Notes: generated by a model from the letters alone, not told the origin. Positions 1 to 7,299 are shown, counted from the stretch's first letter. The stretch: DNA of 12,933 bases from an uncultured Oscillospiraceae bacterium (GCA_944385195.1 CALWWH010000162.1:1-12933), one strand, 5' to 3'. Numbers and translations: made by a program.

Positions 1-51
1 AACGCCATCCGCTATATCTACGAAGAAGAGTCCATCTCGACGCTGTTCTGA
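1..51 (+). CDS. prs: Ribose-phosphate pyrophosphokinase, C-terminal end only (partial)
   Basis: Only the last 16 codons are present; they read NAIRYIYEEESISTLF and end at TGA 49-51. PRPP synthetases of bacteria end in a very similar tail (an AIRR-I-x-x-x-x-SVSSLF pattern), and prs lies directly upstream of pth in many Firmicutes, so tail and position agree. The enzyme makes phosphoribosyl pyrophosphate from ribose 5-phosphate and ATP in the cytoplasm. The stop codon overlaps the pth start (TGATG), which implies translational coupling and a shared transcript. The call rests on a short tail plus synteny; the active site lies outside the window. Confidence 0.72.
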   Translation, partial: NAIRYIYEEESISTLF

Positions 52-650
52 TGTTCTTCGGCAGACAATCTTCGGCGGTGGAGTGGATCATCGCCGGCCT
101 GGGAAACCCCGGGGGCAAGTACGAGGGCACGCGGCACAACGTGGGCTTTGCCGTCACGTATCTGCTGGAGGACAAACTGGGCCTGCGCTGTAACCGGGCC
201 AAGTTCCACGCCATGTACGGCCTGGGCAAGTACCAGGGCAAGGCGATCCTGCTCATGCGGCCGCAGACCTATATGAACCTGTCCGGCGAGGCGGTGGCCC
301 AGGCGGCGCAGTTTTACAAGGTGCCGCCGGAGCGCTGCCTGATCCTCTTTGACGACATCTCCCTGGAGCCGGGGCGGATTCGGGTCCGCCGGGACGGCTC
401 CGCCGGCGGGCACAACGGCGTCAAGTCCATCATCGCCCAGCTGGGCAGCCGGAACTTCCCCCGGGTCAAGGTCGGCGTGGGGGCCAAGCCCCACCCGGAC
501 TATGAGTTGGCCGACTGGGTGCTCTCGCGCTTTTCTGCCCAGGAGCAGAAGTCCCTGGAGCCGGCCCTGGAGCGGGCCGCCGAGGCGGCGCTGACGGTGG
601 TGGCCGAGGGCGTGGAGGCCGCGGCGAGCAAGTTTAATGGTCAAGTTTAA
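51..650 (+). CDS. pth: Peptidyl-tRNA hydrolase
   Basis: Cleaves the ester bond of peptidyl-tRNAs that drop off stalled ribosomes, recycling tRNA in the cytoplasm. The protein has 199 residues, slightly longer than the usual 185-195 because of an N-terminal extension of about 9 residues. The family signatures are intact: GLGNPG at 17-22, TRHNVGF at 27-33 with the catalytic His at 29, PQTYMNLSG at 71-79, the acidic catalytic residue in FDD around 101, and GGHNG at 119-123. Asn19 and Asn122 match the substrate-binding asparagines of E. coli Pth. The ATG shares an A with the upstream stop, so translation is probably coupled to prs. No separate promoter is visible. The prs-pth-mfd order is classical for Firmicutes. 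Confidence 0.97.
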   Translation: MFFGRQSSAVEWIIAGLGNPGGKYEGTRHNVGFAVTYLLEDKLGLRCNRAKFHAMYGLGKYQGKAILLMRPQTYMNLSGEAVAQAAQFYKVPPERCLILFDDISLEPGRIRVRRDGSAGGHNGVKSIIAQLGSRNFPRVKVGVGAKPHPDYELADWVLSRFSAQEQKSLEPALERAAEAALTVVAEGVEAAASKFNGQV

Positions 651-679
651 CGCAAAATAAATCCAAATAGTGCCGAAGA

Positions 680-704
680 GGGGTGGTGACGCGGTCATCA
701 CCCC
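680..704 (+). other. Stem-loop in the pth-mfd gap
   Basis: The arms GGGGTGGTGA (680-689) and TCATCACCCC (695-704) pair over 10 bp with one G-U and a 5-nt loop. It lies 30 nt after the pth stop. No T-run follows, so it is not a standard intrinsic terminator. It could be an RNA-processing or stability hairpin, or could modulate read-through into mfd. A second possible pairing, CCGCC (703-707) with GGCGG (720-724), would compete with the base of this stem. Confidence 0.5.
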
Positions 705-736
705 GCCTGCGGCTGTAGTGGCGGCGCTGAGGGAAG

Positions 737-759
737 GCTGCCAAGGCAGCAAAAGGAGG
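737..759 (+). promoter_or_regulatory. Palindrome next to the mfd ribosome binding site
   Basis: GCTGCC (737-742), AA, GGCAGC (745-750) form a perfect small inverted repeat that can fold as a 5-bp stem with a 4-nt loop. It ends three bases before the strong Shine-Dalgarno AGGAGG (754-759), which sits 8 nt before the mfd ATG at 768. The Shine-Dalgarno fixes the mfd start. The hairpin placement suggests a possible effect on ribosome access, but that is inference. Confidence 0.55.
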
Positions 760-767
760 ATTCGCCT

Positions 768-3700
768 ATGCAATATCTACTCTCGGCCCTGCGGGCCATG
801 CCGGAATACGAGACCCTGCGCAAAGCCGTGCTGGCGGGAGAGCCGGCCTGCGCCTCGGGCCTGGCGCAGATCCACCGGGCGCATGTGCTCGCGGCGCTGC
901 ACCGGGACACCGGGCGGCCCGTCGTGGCCATCTGCGCCGACGATCAGGCGGCGCAGCGCATGGCGGCGGATCTGTCCGCGTTTTTGCAGGCGCAGGTGCC
1001 GGTCCTGCCCAGCCGGGAGCTGACGCTGCTGGACCTGGACGCGGTCTCCCGGCAGTGGGAGCAGCAGCGCCTGGCGCTGCTGTGGCAGCTGGGGCAGGGG
1101 CAGCTGCCGGCCCTGGTGGCCTCGGCCGGGGCGCTGGCCCTGCGCACCATGCCCCGGCAGACCCTGGCCCAGGCGGTCATCCGGCTGCAAGTAGGCAGCA
1201 GCTATGCCCTCGAGGCCCTGACCGCCCAGCTGGCCGCGGCGGGCTACAGCCGCTGCGATATGGTCGAGGGGCCGGGGCAGTTTGCCCTCCGGGGCGGGAT
1301 TCTGGACGTCTACTCCCCGGGCAGCGCCCTGCCGGTGCGGGCGGAGTTTTTTGGCGACGAGCTGGACGCCATGGGGTATTTCGATCTGAGCAGCCAGCGC
1401 CGGGTGGAGAACCTGAGCCAGGCGCAGCTGTTGCCGGTGGCGGAGGTGCTGCCCGGGCTGCACCCCGGCGCTCTGGAGGGCCTGGGCCAGGCCTTTGCCG
1501 CCCTGGCCGGCCGCCTGCGCCGGCGCAAGCACCCGCCCCTGGAGCTGCTGGCGACGATGCAGAAGGATCTGGACCGGATGCAGCAGGGCCTGAGCTTCGC
1601 CGCAGCGGACCGCTATCTGAGGCTCATCTACCCCGGCGCCGGCTGCGGGGCCGAGTATATCCCCGCCGAGAGCCTGGTGGCCCTGTGCGACCACGGGGCC
1701 ATCGCCCGGCAGATGCAGGCCGACGAGGAGCAGCGGGGCCTGGAGCTGGACGGCCTGCTGCAATCGGGGATGCTGGCCGGGGAGCTGGCAGATTTTTCTG
1801 CCGGCTGGGACGAATTTTGCGGAAACCTGGAGGGCCGTTCCTGCGTCTATCTCAATAGTTACCTCTCGGCGAAATTCCCGGCAAATTTGCAGCCCAAGAG
1901 CCTGGTGAGCGTGACCGCGCGGCAGCTGCCGTCCTATGCCGGGTCGGTGGAGACCGCCGCGGGGGATCTGAGGCACTATCAGGCCAGCGGCTTTGGCTCG
2001 GTGGTGCTGGTGGGCAGCCGCAAGCGGGCGGAGCTTTTGCAGCAGATCCTCGGCGAGCACGGGGTGGGCACGATGCTGGCCTTTCCCGACGGGCAGATGC
2101 CAAACCCCGGGCAGACCTTCCTGTGCGCCGGGTCGCTGTCGGGGGGAATGGAGTACCCGACGCTGAAGCTGGCGGTGCTGACCGAGGGCCAGATTGCCGC
2201 TGCCCGGAAAAAGCGCCGGCGGGACAGGACTTCCCCCAGCAACCGCCGGAAGCTCTCGTCCTTCACAGACCTGGCCCCCGGGGACCTGGTGGTCCACGAC
2301 TACCACGGCATCGCCCGCTACGTGGGCATGGAGCAGGTGAAGGTGGACGGCGTGGTCAAGGACTACGTCAAGCTGGCCTACGCCGGCAGCGACGTGCTCT
2401 ATGTCCCGGCCACGCAGCTGGACCTCATCAGCAAATATATCGGCGGCGGCGAGGAGGCCCCGGTCAAGATCAACAAGCTCGGCGGCGACGCCTGGCAGAA
2501 GACCAAGGCCCGGGCCAAGGCCGCGGCCAAGGACATGGCTGCGGGGCTGGTGAAGCTCTACGCCGAGCGGCAGCGCCGGCCGGGCTACGCCTTCGGGCCG
2601 GACACCCCCTGGCAGCAGGAGTTTGAGCAGAGCTTTCCCTATCCGGAGACGGAGGATCAGCTGCGCTGCATCGACGAGATCAAGGCCGACATGGAGCGCC
2701 CCACGCCCATGGATCGCCTGCTGTGCGGCGACGTGGGCTTCGGCAAGACCGAGGTGGCGCTGCGGGCGGCGATGAAGGCCGTGCTCGACGGCAAACAGGT
2801 GGCCATCCTGGTCCCCACCACCGTCCTGGCCCAGCAGCACTACGCCACGGCCCGCAGCCGCTTTTCCGGCTTTCCGGTGAACGTGGAGGTGCTCTCGCGC
2901 TTTTGCAGCGCGGCCGAGCAAAAGCGCATCCTGGCTTCCCTGGCCGCAGGGAGCGTCGACCTGATCATCGGCACCCACAAGCTCCTGGGCAAGAACGTCA
3001 AGTTCAAGGATCTGGGCCTGCTGATCATCGACGAGGAGCAGCGCTTCGGCGTGAGCCACAAGGAGCGGCTCAAGGAGCTGGCCGTGGGCGTGGACGTGCT
3101 GACCCTGTCGGCCACGCCCATTCCCCGCACGCTCAACATGGCCCTGTCGGGCATCCGGGACATGTCCACCATCGAGACCCCGCCCGGGGACCGCTATCCG
3201 GTGCAGACCTTTGTGCTCGAGCACGACGAGGGGCTGATTTTGGAGGCCATCCGCCGGGAGCTGGTCCGCGGCGGGCAGGTCTACTACCTGCACAACCGGG
3301 TGGAGAGCATCGACCAGTGCGCCGCGCGCTTGCAGCGGCGGCTGACCGAGACCGGCACCGAGGCCGTGGTGGCCGTGGGCCACGGCAAGATGGGCGAGAA
3401 GGGCCTGTCGGAGGTCATGCAGCGCATGAGCGACGGCGAGATCCAGGTCCTGGTCTGCACCACCATCATCGAGACCGGCATCGACATCCCCAACGTCAAC
3501 ACCCTCGTCATCGAGGACGCCGACAAGATGGGCCTGGCGCAGCTGCACCAGATCCGGGGCCGCGTGGGCCGCAGCGCCCGCCACGCCTACGCCTATCTGA
3601 CCTTCCGCCGGGGCAAGGTCCTCAGCGAGGTGGCCGACAAGCGGCTGAGCGCCGTGCGGGAGTTTGCCCAGTTCGGCTCCGGCTTCAAGATCGCCATGCG

Positions 3701-4283
3701 CGACCTGGAGATCCGGGGCGCGGGCAACCTGCTGGGCGCGGAGCAGTCGGGGCACATGCTCAGCGTGGGCTACGACATGTACCTCAAGCTGCTGGAGGAG
3801 GCGGTTTTGGAGGAGCGGGGGCAGGAGGAGGCCGCGCCCAAGGAGTGCGCCGCCGACCTGACCATCGCGGCCAACATCCCGCAGAGCTACGTCGCCTCCG
3901 GCGAGCAGCGCATGGACCTGTACCGCCGCATGGCGGCCGTGCGCAGCCGCGAGGACGCCGACGAGCTGCTAGACGAGATCGTCGACCGCTTCGGCGACCC
4001 GCCCAAGAGCGTCCTGAACCTCATCGACGTGGCCCTGCTGCGGGCCGAGGCCGCCCGGGCGGGCATCCGCGAGATCACCCAGCGGGACAGCCGCATCAGC
4101 TTCACCATGGCCGAGCTGCCCCTGGAGGCAGTGAGCAAGGTGGTCAGCGAGCCGGCCTTCCGCGGGCGGGTCTACTTCTCCGCCGGCCAGACTCCGCTGC
4201 TGAGCCTGCGGCTGCAAAAGGATGAGGACCCCCTGCGGGCAACGAGGGACTTCATCGCCAGGTACCGGGCCTGCACCGGCTGA
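768..4283 (+). CDS. mfd: Transcription-repair coupling factor Mfd
   Basis: An ATP-driven DNA translocase that binds RNA polymerase stalled at a lesion, pushes it off, and recruits UvrA for nucleotide excision repair. The 1171 residues match the family (about 1150-1180), so it is full length. Domains in order: a UvrB-like N-terminal module (about 1-350, including GGILDVYSP near 174-182); a CarD-like RNA-polymerase-interacting domain (about 499-560, FTDLAPGDLVVHDYHGIARY); the helicase core with Walker A GDVGFGKT at 654-661, DEEQ at 755-758, SATPIPRT near 782, and motif VI QLHQIRGRVGRS at 925-936; the TRG translocation motif (about 966-995); and the C-terminal UvrA-masking domain D7 (from about 1060). 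The start is set by AGGAGG at 754-759. It is probably co-transcribed with prs-pth, although hairpins occupy the gap. Confidence 0.98.
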   Translation: MQYLLSALRAMPEYETLRKAVLAGEPACASGLAQIHRAHVLAALHRDTGRPVVAICADDQAAQRMAADLSAFLQAQVPVLPSRELTLLDLDAVSRQWEQQRLALLWQLGQGQLPALVASAGALALRTMPRQTLAQAVIRLQVGSSYALEALTAQLAAAGYSRCDMVEGPGQFALRGGILDVYSPGSALPVRAEFFGDELDAMGYFDLSSQRRVENLSQAQLLPVAEVLPGLHPGALEGLGQAFAALAGRLRRRKHPPLELLATMQKDLDRMQQGLSFAAADRYLRLIYPGAGCGAEYIPAESLVALCDHGAIARQMQADEEQRGLELDGLLQSGMLAGELADFSAGWDEFCGNLEGRSCVYLNSYLSAKFPANLQPKSLVSVTARQLPSYAGSVETAAGDLRHYQASGFGSVVLVGSRKRAELLQQILGEHGVGTMLAFPDGQMPNPGQTFLCAGSLSGGMEYPTLKLAVLTEGQIAAARKKRRRDRTSPSNRRKLSSFTDLAPGDLVVHDYHGIARYVGMEQVKVDGVVKDYVKLAYAGSDVLYVPATQLDLISKYIGGGEEAPVKINKLGGDAWQKTKARAKAAAKDMAAGLVKLYAERQRRPGYAFGPDTPWQQEFEQSFPYPETEDQLRCIDEIKADMERPTPMDRLLCGDVGFGKTEVALRAAMKAVLDGKQVAILVPTTVLAQQHYATARSRFSGFPVNVEVLSRFCSAAEQKRILASLAAGSVDLIIGTHKLLGKNVKFKDLGLLIIDEEQRFGVSHKERLKELAVGVDVLTLSATPIPRTLNMALSGIRDMSTIETPPGDRYPVQTFVLEHDEGLILEAIRRELVRGGQVYYLHNRVESIDQCAARLQRRLTETGTEAVVAVGHGKMGEKGLSEVMQRMSDGEIQVLVCTTIIETGIDIPNVNTLVIEDADKMGLAQLHQIRGRVGRSARHAYAYLTFRRGKVLSEVADKRLSAVREFAQFGSGFKIAMRDLEIRGAGNLLGAEQSGHMLSVGYDMYLKLLEEAVLEERGQEEAAPKECAADLTIAANIPQSYVASGEQRMDLYRRMAAVRSREDADELLDEIVDRFGDPPKSVLNLIDVALLRAEAARAGIREITQRDSRISFTMAELPLEAVSKVVSEPAFRGRVYFSAGQTPLLSLRLQKDEDPLRATRDFIARYRACTG

Positions 4284-4295
4284 GCCCCAGGCCCG
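4266..4295 (+). other. Inverted repeat across the mfd stop codon
   Basis: CGGGCCTG (4266-4273) and CAGGCCCG (4288-4295) are perfect 8-bp arms with a 14-nt loop containing the mfd TGA. No T-run follows. It may be a weak or factor-assisted transcription end for the prs-pth-mfd unit, or chance in GC-rich DNA. No better terminator for mfd is visible. Confidence 0.35.
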
Positions 4296-4299
4296 CATC

Positions 4300-4316
4300 C
4301 GTGAACAATTTGTGAA
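4300..4316 (+). promoter_or_regulatory. 11-bp-spaced direct repeat upstream of the vanW-like promoter
   Basis: CGTGAA (4300-4305) and TGTGAA (4311-4316) are direct repeats one helical turn apart, ending 16 nt before the -35 box, so around -60 from the inferred transcription start. Direct repeats at 11 bp are the usual layout of OmpR/PhoB-type response-regulator sites. The pair is short and one base differs, so this is only a candidate. Confidence 0.3.
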
Positions 4317-4332
4317 TCCTCTCGACAACAGA

Positions 4333-4362
4333 TTGCATTTTTCGGCCCAGAGCGTATATAAT
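4333..4362 (+). promoter_or_regulatory. Sigma-A-like promoter of the VanW-family gene
   Basis: A perfect -10 TATAAT lies at 4357-4362 (an overlapping TATATA starts at 4355), with TTGCAT at 4333-4338, 18 bp upstream (16 bp for the overlapping -10). The -35 is weak beyond TTG. The inferred start near 4369 gives a 20-50-nt leader, depending on which start codon is used. Confidence 0.65.
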
Positions 4363-4388
4363 ACACTGACGGTGATTCCCCATAGTGT

Positions 4389-6458
4389 TTGCCATTACCG
4401 CAGAAAGGCGTGAGTACCATAAAGACAACAACCAAGTCCACCGGGCGCAGCAAGGGCGCCTATGAGCGCGCCCCGGAGGGCGTGCAGCGCCGCACGACGG
4501 CCCGGCGGAATCCCAGGAAAAAAACGATGGCCGTGCCCATCGTCATCATCTGCCTGCTGGCGGTGATCATCGCCGCAGGCGCGGGCTACGTCATACATAT
4601 GAAGACCCTGGCCGAGGGCGACACCATCTTCCCCAATGTCAAGGTGGCGGGCGTCAACGTGGGGGGCATGACCCGCGAAGAGGCCGCCGCCGCCATCCAC
4701 AGCGCCGTGGACGGCCAGTATGAGCATAATCAGCTCCTGGTCAAGCTCCCGGACCGGGTGCTGGAGCTGACGCCGGAGCTGACCAAGGTCAGCATCGACG
4801 TGGACGCGGTGGTGGATATCGCCTGGAACTACGGCCGGGAGGGGAACTTCTGGCAGATCGCCAAGGCATATCAAACCGCCGGGGATGAGGAGTACGTCAT
4901 CGACATCGACGATGCCGTGACCCTCGACAGCGAGGCCATCCGCGCCCTGATCGACCAGACGGCCGCCGAGGTGGCCCAGGACATGGTCCGCACGGAGGTC
5001 AACGTCAATAAGGCGGCCAAGACCATCACCATCACCCAGGGCACGCCCAGCCGCCAGCTGGACGCCGATGCCCTCTTTGAGGCGGTCATCAAGGCCTACT
5101 CCAACAACGACTTCACCACCCTGACCATGGACTATATCGAGCAGCAGCCGGAGCAGGTGGATCTGCTGGCCATCTACGACCAGTTCTGCTACGAGCCCAC
5201 CAACGCCGAGTATGATGAGGCCAGCGGCAAGGTCAACGAGAGCAGCGTCGGACTGGGCTTCGACTTCGAGGCCGAGAACGAGAAGCTGCAAGCCCTGGCC
5301 CCCGGCGAGACCTACGTCATCCAGATGGAGCAGATCCAGCCCGAGGTCAGCACCGAGGACGTCACCGCGACCCTCTTCCAGGACGTCCTGTCCCAGTTTA
5401 GCAGCCTCTATGAGTGGAATCCCCCCCGGACCCCCAACCGGCCCCCGGCCTGTGAGGAGATCGACGGAACCATCCTGGCCCCCGGCGAGGTGTTCTCCTT
5501 CAATGATGTGGTCGGTGAGCGCACCGCCGCCCGCGGCTTCCAGCCCGCGGCCGTGTACGTGGGCGTCGAGACGGCCAATGAGCTGGGCGGCGGCGTGTGT
5601 CAGGTGGCCTCCACCATCTACTACTGCGCCCTGATGGCCAACCTGGAGATCGTGGAGCGGACCGAGCACCGCTACCTGGTCACCTACGTCGACCCGGGCA
5701 TGGACGCCACCGTCTACTGGGGCCAGCTGGACTTCCAGTTCCGCAACAACACCAAGTACCCCATCAAGATCCTGGCCAACACGGACGATGGCTACTGCAA
5801 CATCACGCTCCTGGGCACCAACGAGACCGGCGAGTACGTCAAGATGACCTACAACTGCCTGAGCACCACCGGCTACGAGGAGGAGATCAAGGTAGACCTG
5901 AACCAGCCGCCTGAGTACGAAAAGGTCACCCAGACCCCCTACGTGGGCTACGAGTACGAGACCTTCCGCAACGTCTACAGCGCCGACGGCGAGCTGCTCT
6001 CCTCCGAGCGGGAGGACTACAGCGCCTACGCCAGCCGCGACAAGATCATCACCGTCGGCTACGGCAACCCGCTCATCCCGCCCGACTATGAGTACCCCGA
6101 GGGCACCGTCCTGCCCGAACTGCCCGGCACAGAGGAGCCCGGCGCCGACGAGCGTCCCGAGGGCAGCGACCCGAATCTGCCCGGCGACGGTCAGCTGCCC
6201 GGCGAGGGCCAGCTGCCTGGTGAGGGCCAGCTGCCTGGTGAGGGCCAGCTGCCCGGCGACGGGGAGGGCCCCACCGATCCGGACCTGCCCAGCAGCGAGG
6301 AAGGCGGCCAAGGGTCCGGCAATGAGGGCGGCAACGAGGGCGGCAATGAGGGCGCCGACCCCGGCTGGCTGCCCTCCGGCCCCACTGACCCCAACGCGGG
6401 CAGCGAGGGCAGCGGCGATGGCAGCGGCGGCGGATTCGAGATCTCCGGCGACGCATAA
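4389..6458 (+). CDS. VanW-family, membrane-anchored cell-wall protein with repetitive tail
   Basis: Up to 689 residues, numbered from TTG 4389. A basic cytoplasmic N-terminus (1-46) precedes one membrane anchor (about 48-69, IVIICLLAVIIAAGAGYVI), placing the rest outside the cell. Residues about 80-325 resemble the peptidoglycan-binding-like repeats that accompany VanW. The VanW domain spans about 341-475 with FSFNDVVGERTAARGFQ and the GGGVCQVASTIYYCAL segment. After about 560 the chain becomes Pro/Gly/Glu/Asp-rich with tandem repeats, like a wall-spanning linker. VanW proteins occur in vancomycin clusters but are common in resistance-free Clostridia; their activity is poorly known, and no resistance genes are seen here. 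The start is unclear: TTG 4389 follows GGTGAT by 12 nt, GTG 4410 lies one base after AAAGG, and ATA 4419 has the best Shine-Dalgarno spacing. The gene is monocistronic with its own promoter and terminator. Confidence 0.9.
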   Translation: MPLPQKGVSTIKTTTKSTGRSKGAYERAPEGVQRRTTARRNPRKKTMAVPIVIICLLAVIIAAGAGYVIHMKTLAEGDTIFPNVKVAGVNVGGMTREEAAAAIHSAVDGQYEHNQLLVKLPDRVLELTPELTKVSIDVDAVVDIAWNYGREGNFWQIAKAYQTAGDEEYVIDIDDAVTLDSEAIRALIDQTAAEVAQDMVRTEVNVNKAAKTITITQGTPSRQLDADALFEAVIKAYSNNDFTTLTMDYIEQQPEQVDLLAIYDQFCYEPTNAEYDEASGKVNESSVGLGFDFEAENEKLQALAPGETYVIQMEQIQPEVSTEDVTATLFQDVLSQFSSLYEWNPPRTPNRPPACEEIDGTILAPGEVFSFNDVVGERTAARGFQPAAVYVGVETANELGGGVCQVASTIYYCALMANLEIVERTEHRYLVTYVDPGMDATVYWGQLDFQFRNNTKYPIKILANTDDGYCNITLLGTNETGEYVKMTYNCLSTTGYEEEIKVDLNQPPEYEKVTQTPYVGYEYETFRNVYSADGELLSSEREDYSAYASRDKIITVGYGNPLIPPDYEYPEGTVLPELPGTEEPGADERPEGSDPNLPGDGQLPGEGQLPGEGQLPGEGQLPGDGEGPTDPDLPSSEEGGQGSGNEGGNEGGNEGADPGWLPSGPTDPNAGSEGSGDGSGGGFEISGDA
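6177..6266 (+). repeat. Five tandem 18-bp repeats in the VanW-like tail
   Basis: Five in-frame units start at 6177, 6195, 6213, 6231 and 6249 and encode LPG(D/E)G(Q/E) five times. Units 3 and 4 are identical at the DNA level and units 2-4 are nearly so, which points to recent duplication by slippage or unequal recombination. They form part of the presumed extracellular spacer. Confidence 0.95.
6321..6356 (+). repeat. Three tandem 12-bp repeats encoding NEGG/NEGA
   Basis: AATGAGGGCGGC (6321-6332), AACGAGGGCGGC (6333-6344) and AATGAGGGCGCC (6345-6356) encode NEGG, NEGG and NEGA. They are a second, independent repeat tract in the same acidic Gly-rich tail. Confidence 0.9.
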
Positions 6459-6484
6459 GCCTGCATAAGCCCGGAAAACAAAGC

Positions 6485-6531
6485 AAAACCATCCCGGCGC
6501 GCGGATCATTCCTGCGCTCCGGGATGGTTTT
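6485..6531. terminator. Bidirectional intrinsic terminator between convergent genes
   Basis: AAAACCATCCCGG (6485-6497) and CCGGGATGGTTTT (6519-6531) are perfect 13-bp arms. The loop can pair further (GCGCGG with CCTGCGC). T-runs follow the stem on both strands (TTTT on +, GGTTTTGC on -), so it can stop both the VanW-like gene and the convergent methyltransferase-like gene, whose stop codon is at 6534-6536. Confidence 0.92.
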
Positions 6532-6533
6532 GG

Positions 6534-7232
6534 TCATTTGAGGATGTAGATGCTGTCGTGCAGCGCATACCAGTTTTGATAGTGCTTGCGCAGCTGGGCC
6601 ACCAGGGCGGCGGCCTCGGGGTCCTCCTGGGCAAAGTCGCAGAAGGCGTCGTCCACGTTGCAGCCCCCGCGCCACTCACCCAGATAGATCAGGCGGCAGC
6701 TGGGGTTGTGCTGGCGCAGCCAGGCGAGAATCTGCTGGGGCAGCGGGCCGATAAAGGGCCAGGACAGGAGGACGAAGTCGACTTTTTTGCCGTATTTTTT
6801 CACGGCCCGCAGGGCGTCCATGCGCCGAACCTTGACCCAGCGGCGGCCGAAGGTGTCGCGCAGGGAGAAGTTGTCCGTGGGCAGGACGCGGCAGCCGTAC
6901 TGGCCCAGGGCCCAGGCCAGGGCGCCGGTGCCGGCCATGATCTCCAGACAGGGCCGCTGGCCGATGTAGGCCGCCAGGGGCCGCAGCCAGCTCTGGGCCA
7001 GCAGGGCGCAGCCCATGCTCTGGACGATGGCCTTGTGATAGGCCTCGCAGAAGTTGGTGCCATAGCCCACCGCCTCCGGGTAGCGCTCCGGGAGCCGGCG
7101 GTGGCGGATGGCGGAGTAGACGCTGGCCAGGACCGGCCGCTCGCCCAGCTCCCCGTCGCCGTAGAGCGCCCGCATCCGCTCCAGCTCCGAGACGTCGAAA
7201 TAGTGGAAGTATTTTTGAATCGATCGCTTCAT
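6534..7232 (-). CDS. SAM-dependent methyltransferase-fold protein, function unknown
   Basis: 232 residues from ATG (complement of 7230-7232), chosen because GGGAGG (complement of 7241-7246) lies 8 nt upstream; a GTG three codons earlier overlaps that Shine-Dalgarno. A Rossmann SAM-binding pattern is visible: motif I EIMAGTGAL at 97-105, an acidic DN at the end of strand 2 (120-121), RRMDAL at 136-141, a strand-4 motif LLSWPF at 155-160, and strand-5 LIYLGEWRGGC at 181-191. The strand-4 SWP replaces the (D/N)PP(Y/F) of DNA and protein N-methyltransferases, so DNA methylation is not indicated. There is no signal peptide or membrane segment. The substrate is unknown. It runs divergently from an S24 repressor gene across a 139-nt control region with its own promoter, which suggests regulation by that repressor. 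The fold call is fairly firm; a real methyltransferase activity is inference. Confidence 0.75.
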   Translation of the reverse strand: MKRSIQKYFHYFDVSELERMRALYGDGELGERPVLASVYSAIRHRRLPERYPEAVGYGTNFCEAYHKAIVQSMGCALLAQSWLRPLAAYIGQRPCLEIMAGTGALAWALGQYGCRVLPTDNFSLRDTFGRRWVKVRRMDALRAVKKYGKKVDFVLLSWPFIGPLPQQILAWLRQHNPSCRLIYLGEWRGGCNVDDAFCDFAQEDPEAAALVAQLRKHYQNWYALHDSIYILK

Positions 7233-7261
7233 CCCCGGCACCTCCCAGTGACAGATACTTT

Positions 7262-7290
7262 ATTGTAGCACAGCCGGGGCGGCTCGGCAA
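7262..7290 (-). promoter_or_regulatory. Extended -10 promoter of the methyltransferase-like gene
   Basis: On the minus strand TGCTACAAT carries an extended -10 (TACAAT, complement of 7262-7267) with TTGCCG (complement of 7285-7290) 17 bp upstream, matching TTGACA at four of six positions. The start would fall near 7255, giving a leader of about 23 nt that includes the GGGAGG ribosome binding site. Confidence 0.72.
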
Positions 7291-7299
7291 GAGAGAAAT

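Noticed and set aside
670..1023. 117-codon plus-strand open frame starting in the pth-mfd gap
   Set aside because: It overlaps the start of mfd in another frame, and becomes Arg/Cys/Pro-rich as soon as it enters the gene.
777..3755. 992-codon open frame antisense to mfd
   Set aside because: It lies opposite a certain Mfd gene and arises from the GC-rich third positions. The translation is low-complexity (Gly, Ala, Leu, His, Gln) with no domain and no ribosome binding site.
2723..4225. 500-codon open frame in a second frame inside mfd
   Set aside because: An Arg/Gly/Pro/Ala-rich frame-shadow typical of GC-rich DNA; the Mfd frame has intact helicase motifs across the same stretch.
4266..4295. 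Intrinsic terminator of mfd
   Set aside because: The 8-bp stem is perfect but spans the stop codon and lacks a T-run, so it is listed only as an inverted repeat.
4389..6458. Vancomycin-resistance role for the VanW-like gene
   Set aside because: VanW domains are widespread in Clostridia without resistance, and no vanH/vanA/vanX, vanT or vanRS genes are in the window.
4395..6509. 704-codon open frame antisense to the VanW-like gene
   Set aside because: Mirror of strong codon bias in a real gene. It also runs through the terminator and has no recognisable domain.
6534..7232. DNA methyltransferase of a restriction-modification or phage-defence system
   Set aside because: The (D/N)PP(Y/F) motif is absent (SWP instead), and there is no target-recognition region and no nuclease partner nearby.
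6558..7268. Plus-strand open frame opposite the methyltransferase-like gene
   Set aside because: The minus-strand frame has a SAM-binding motif, ribosome binding site, promoter and terminator; the plus frame has none of these.
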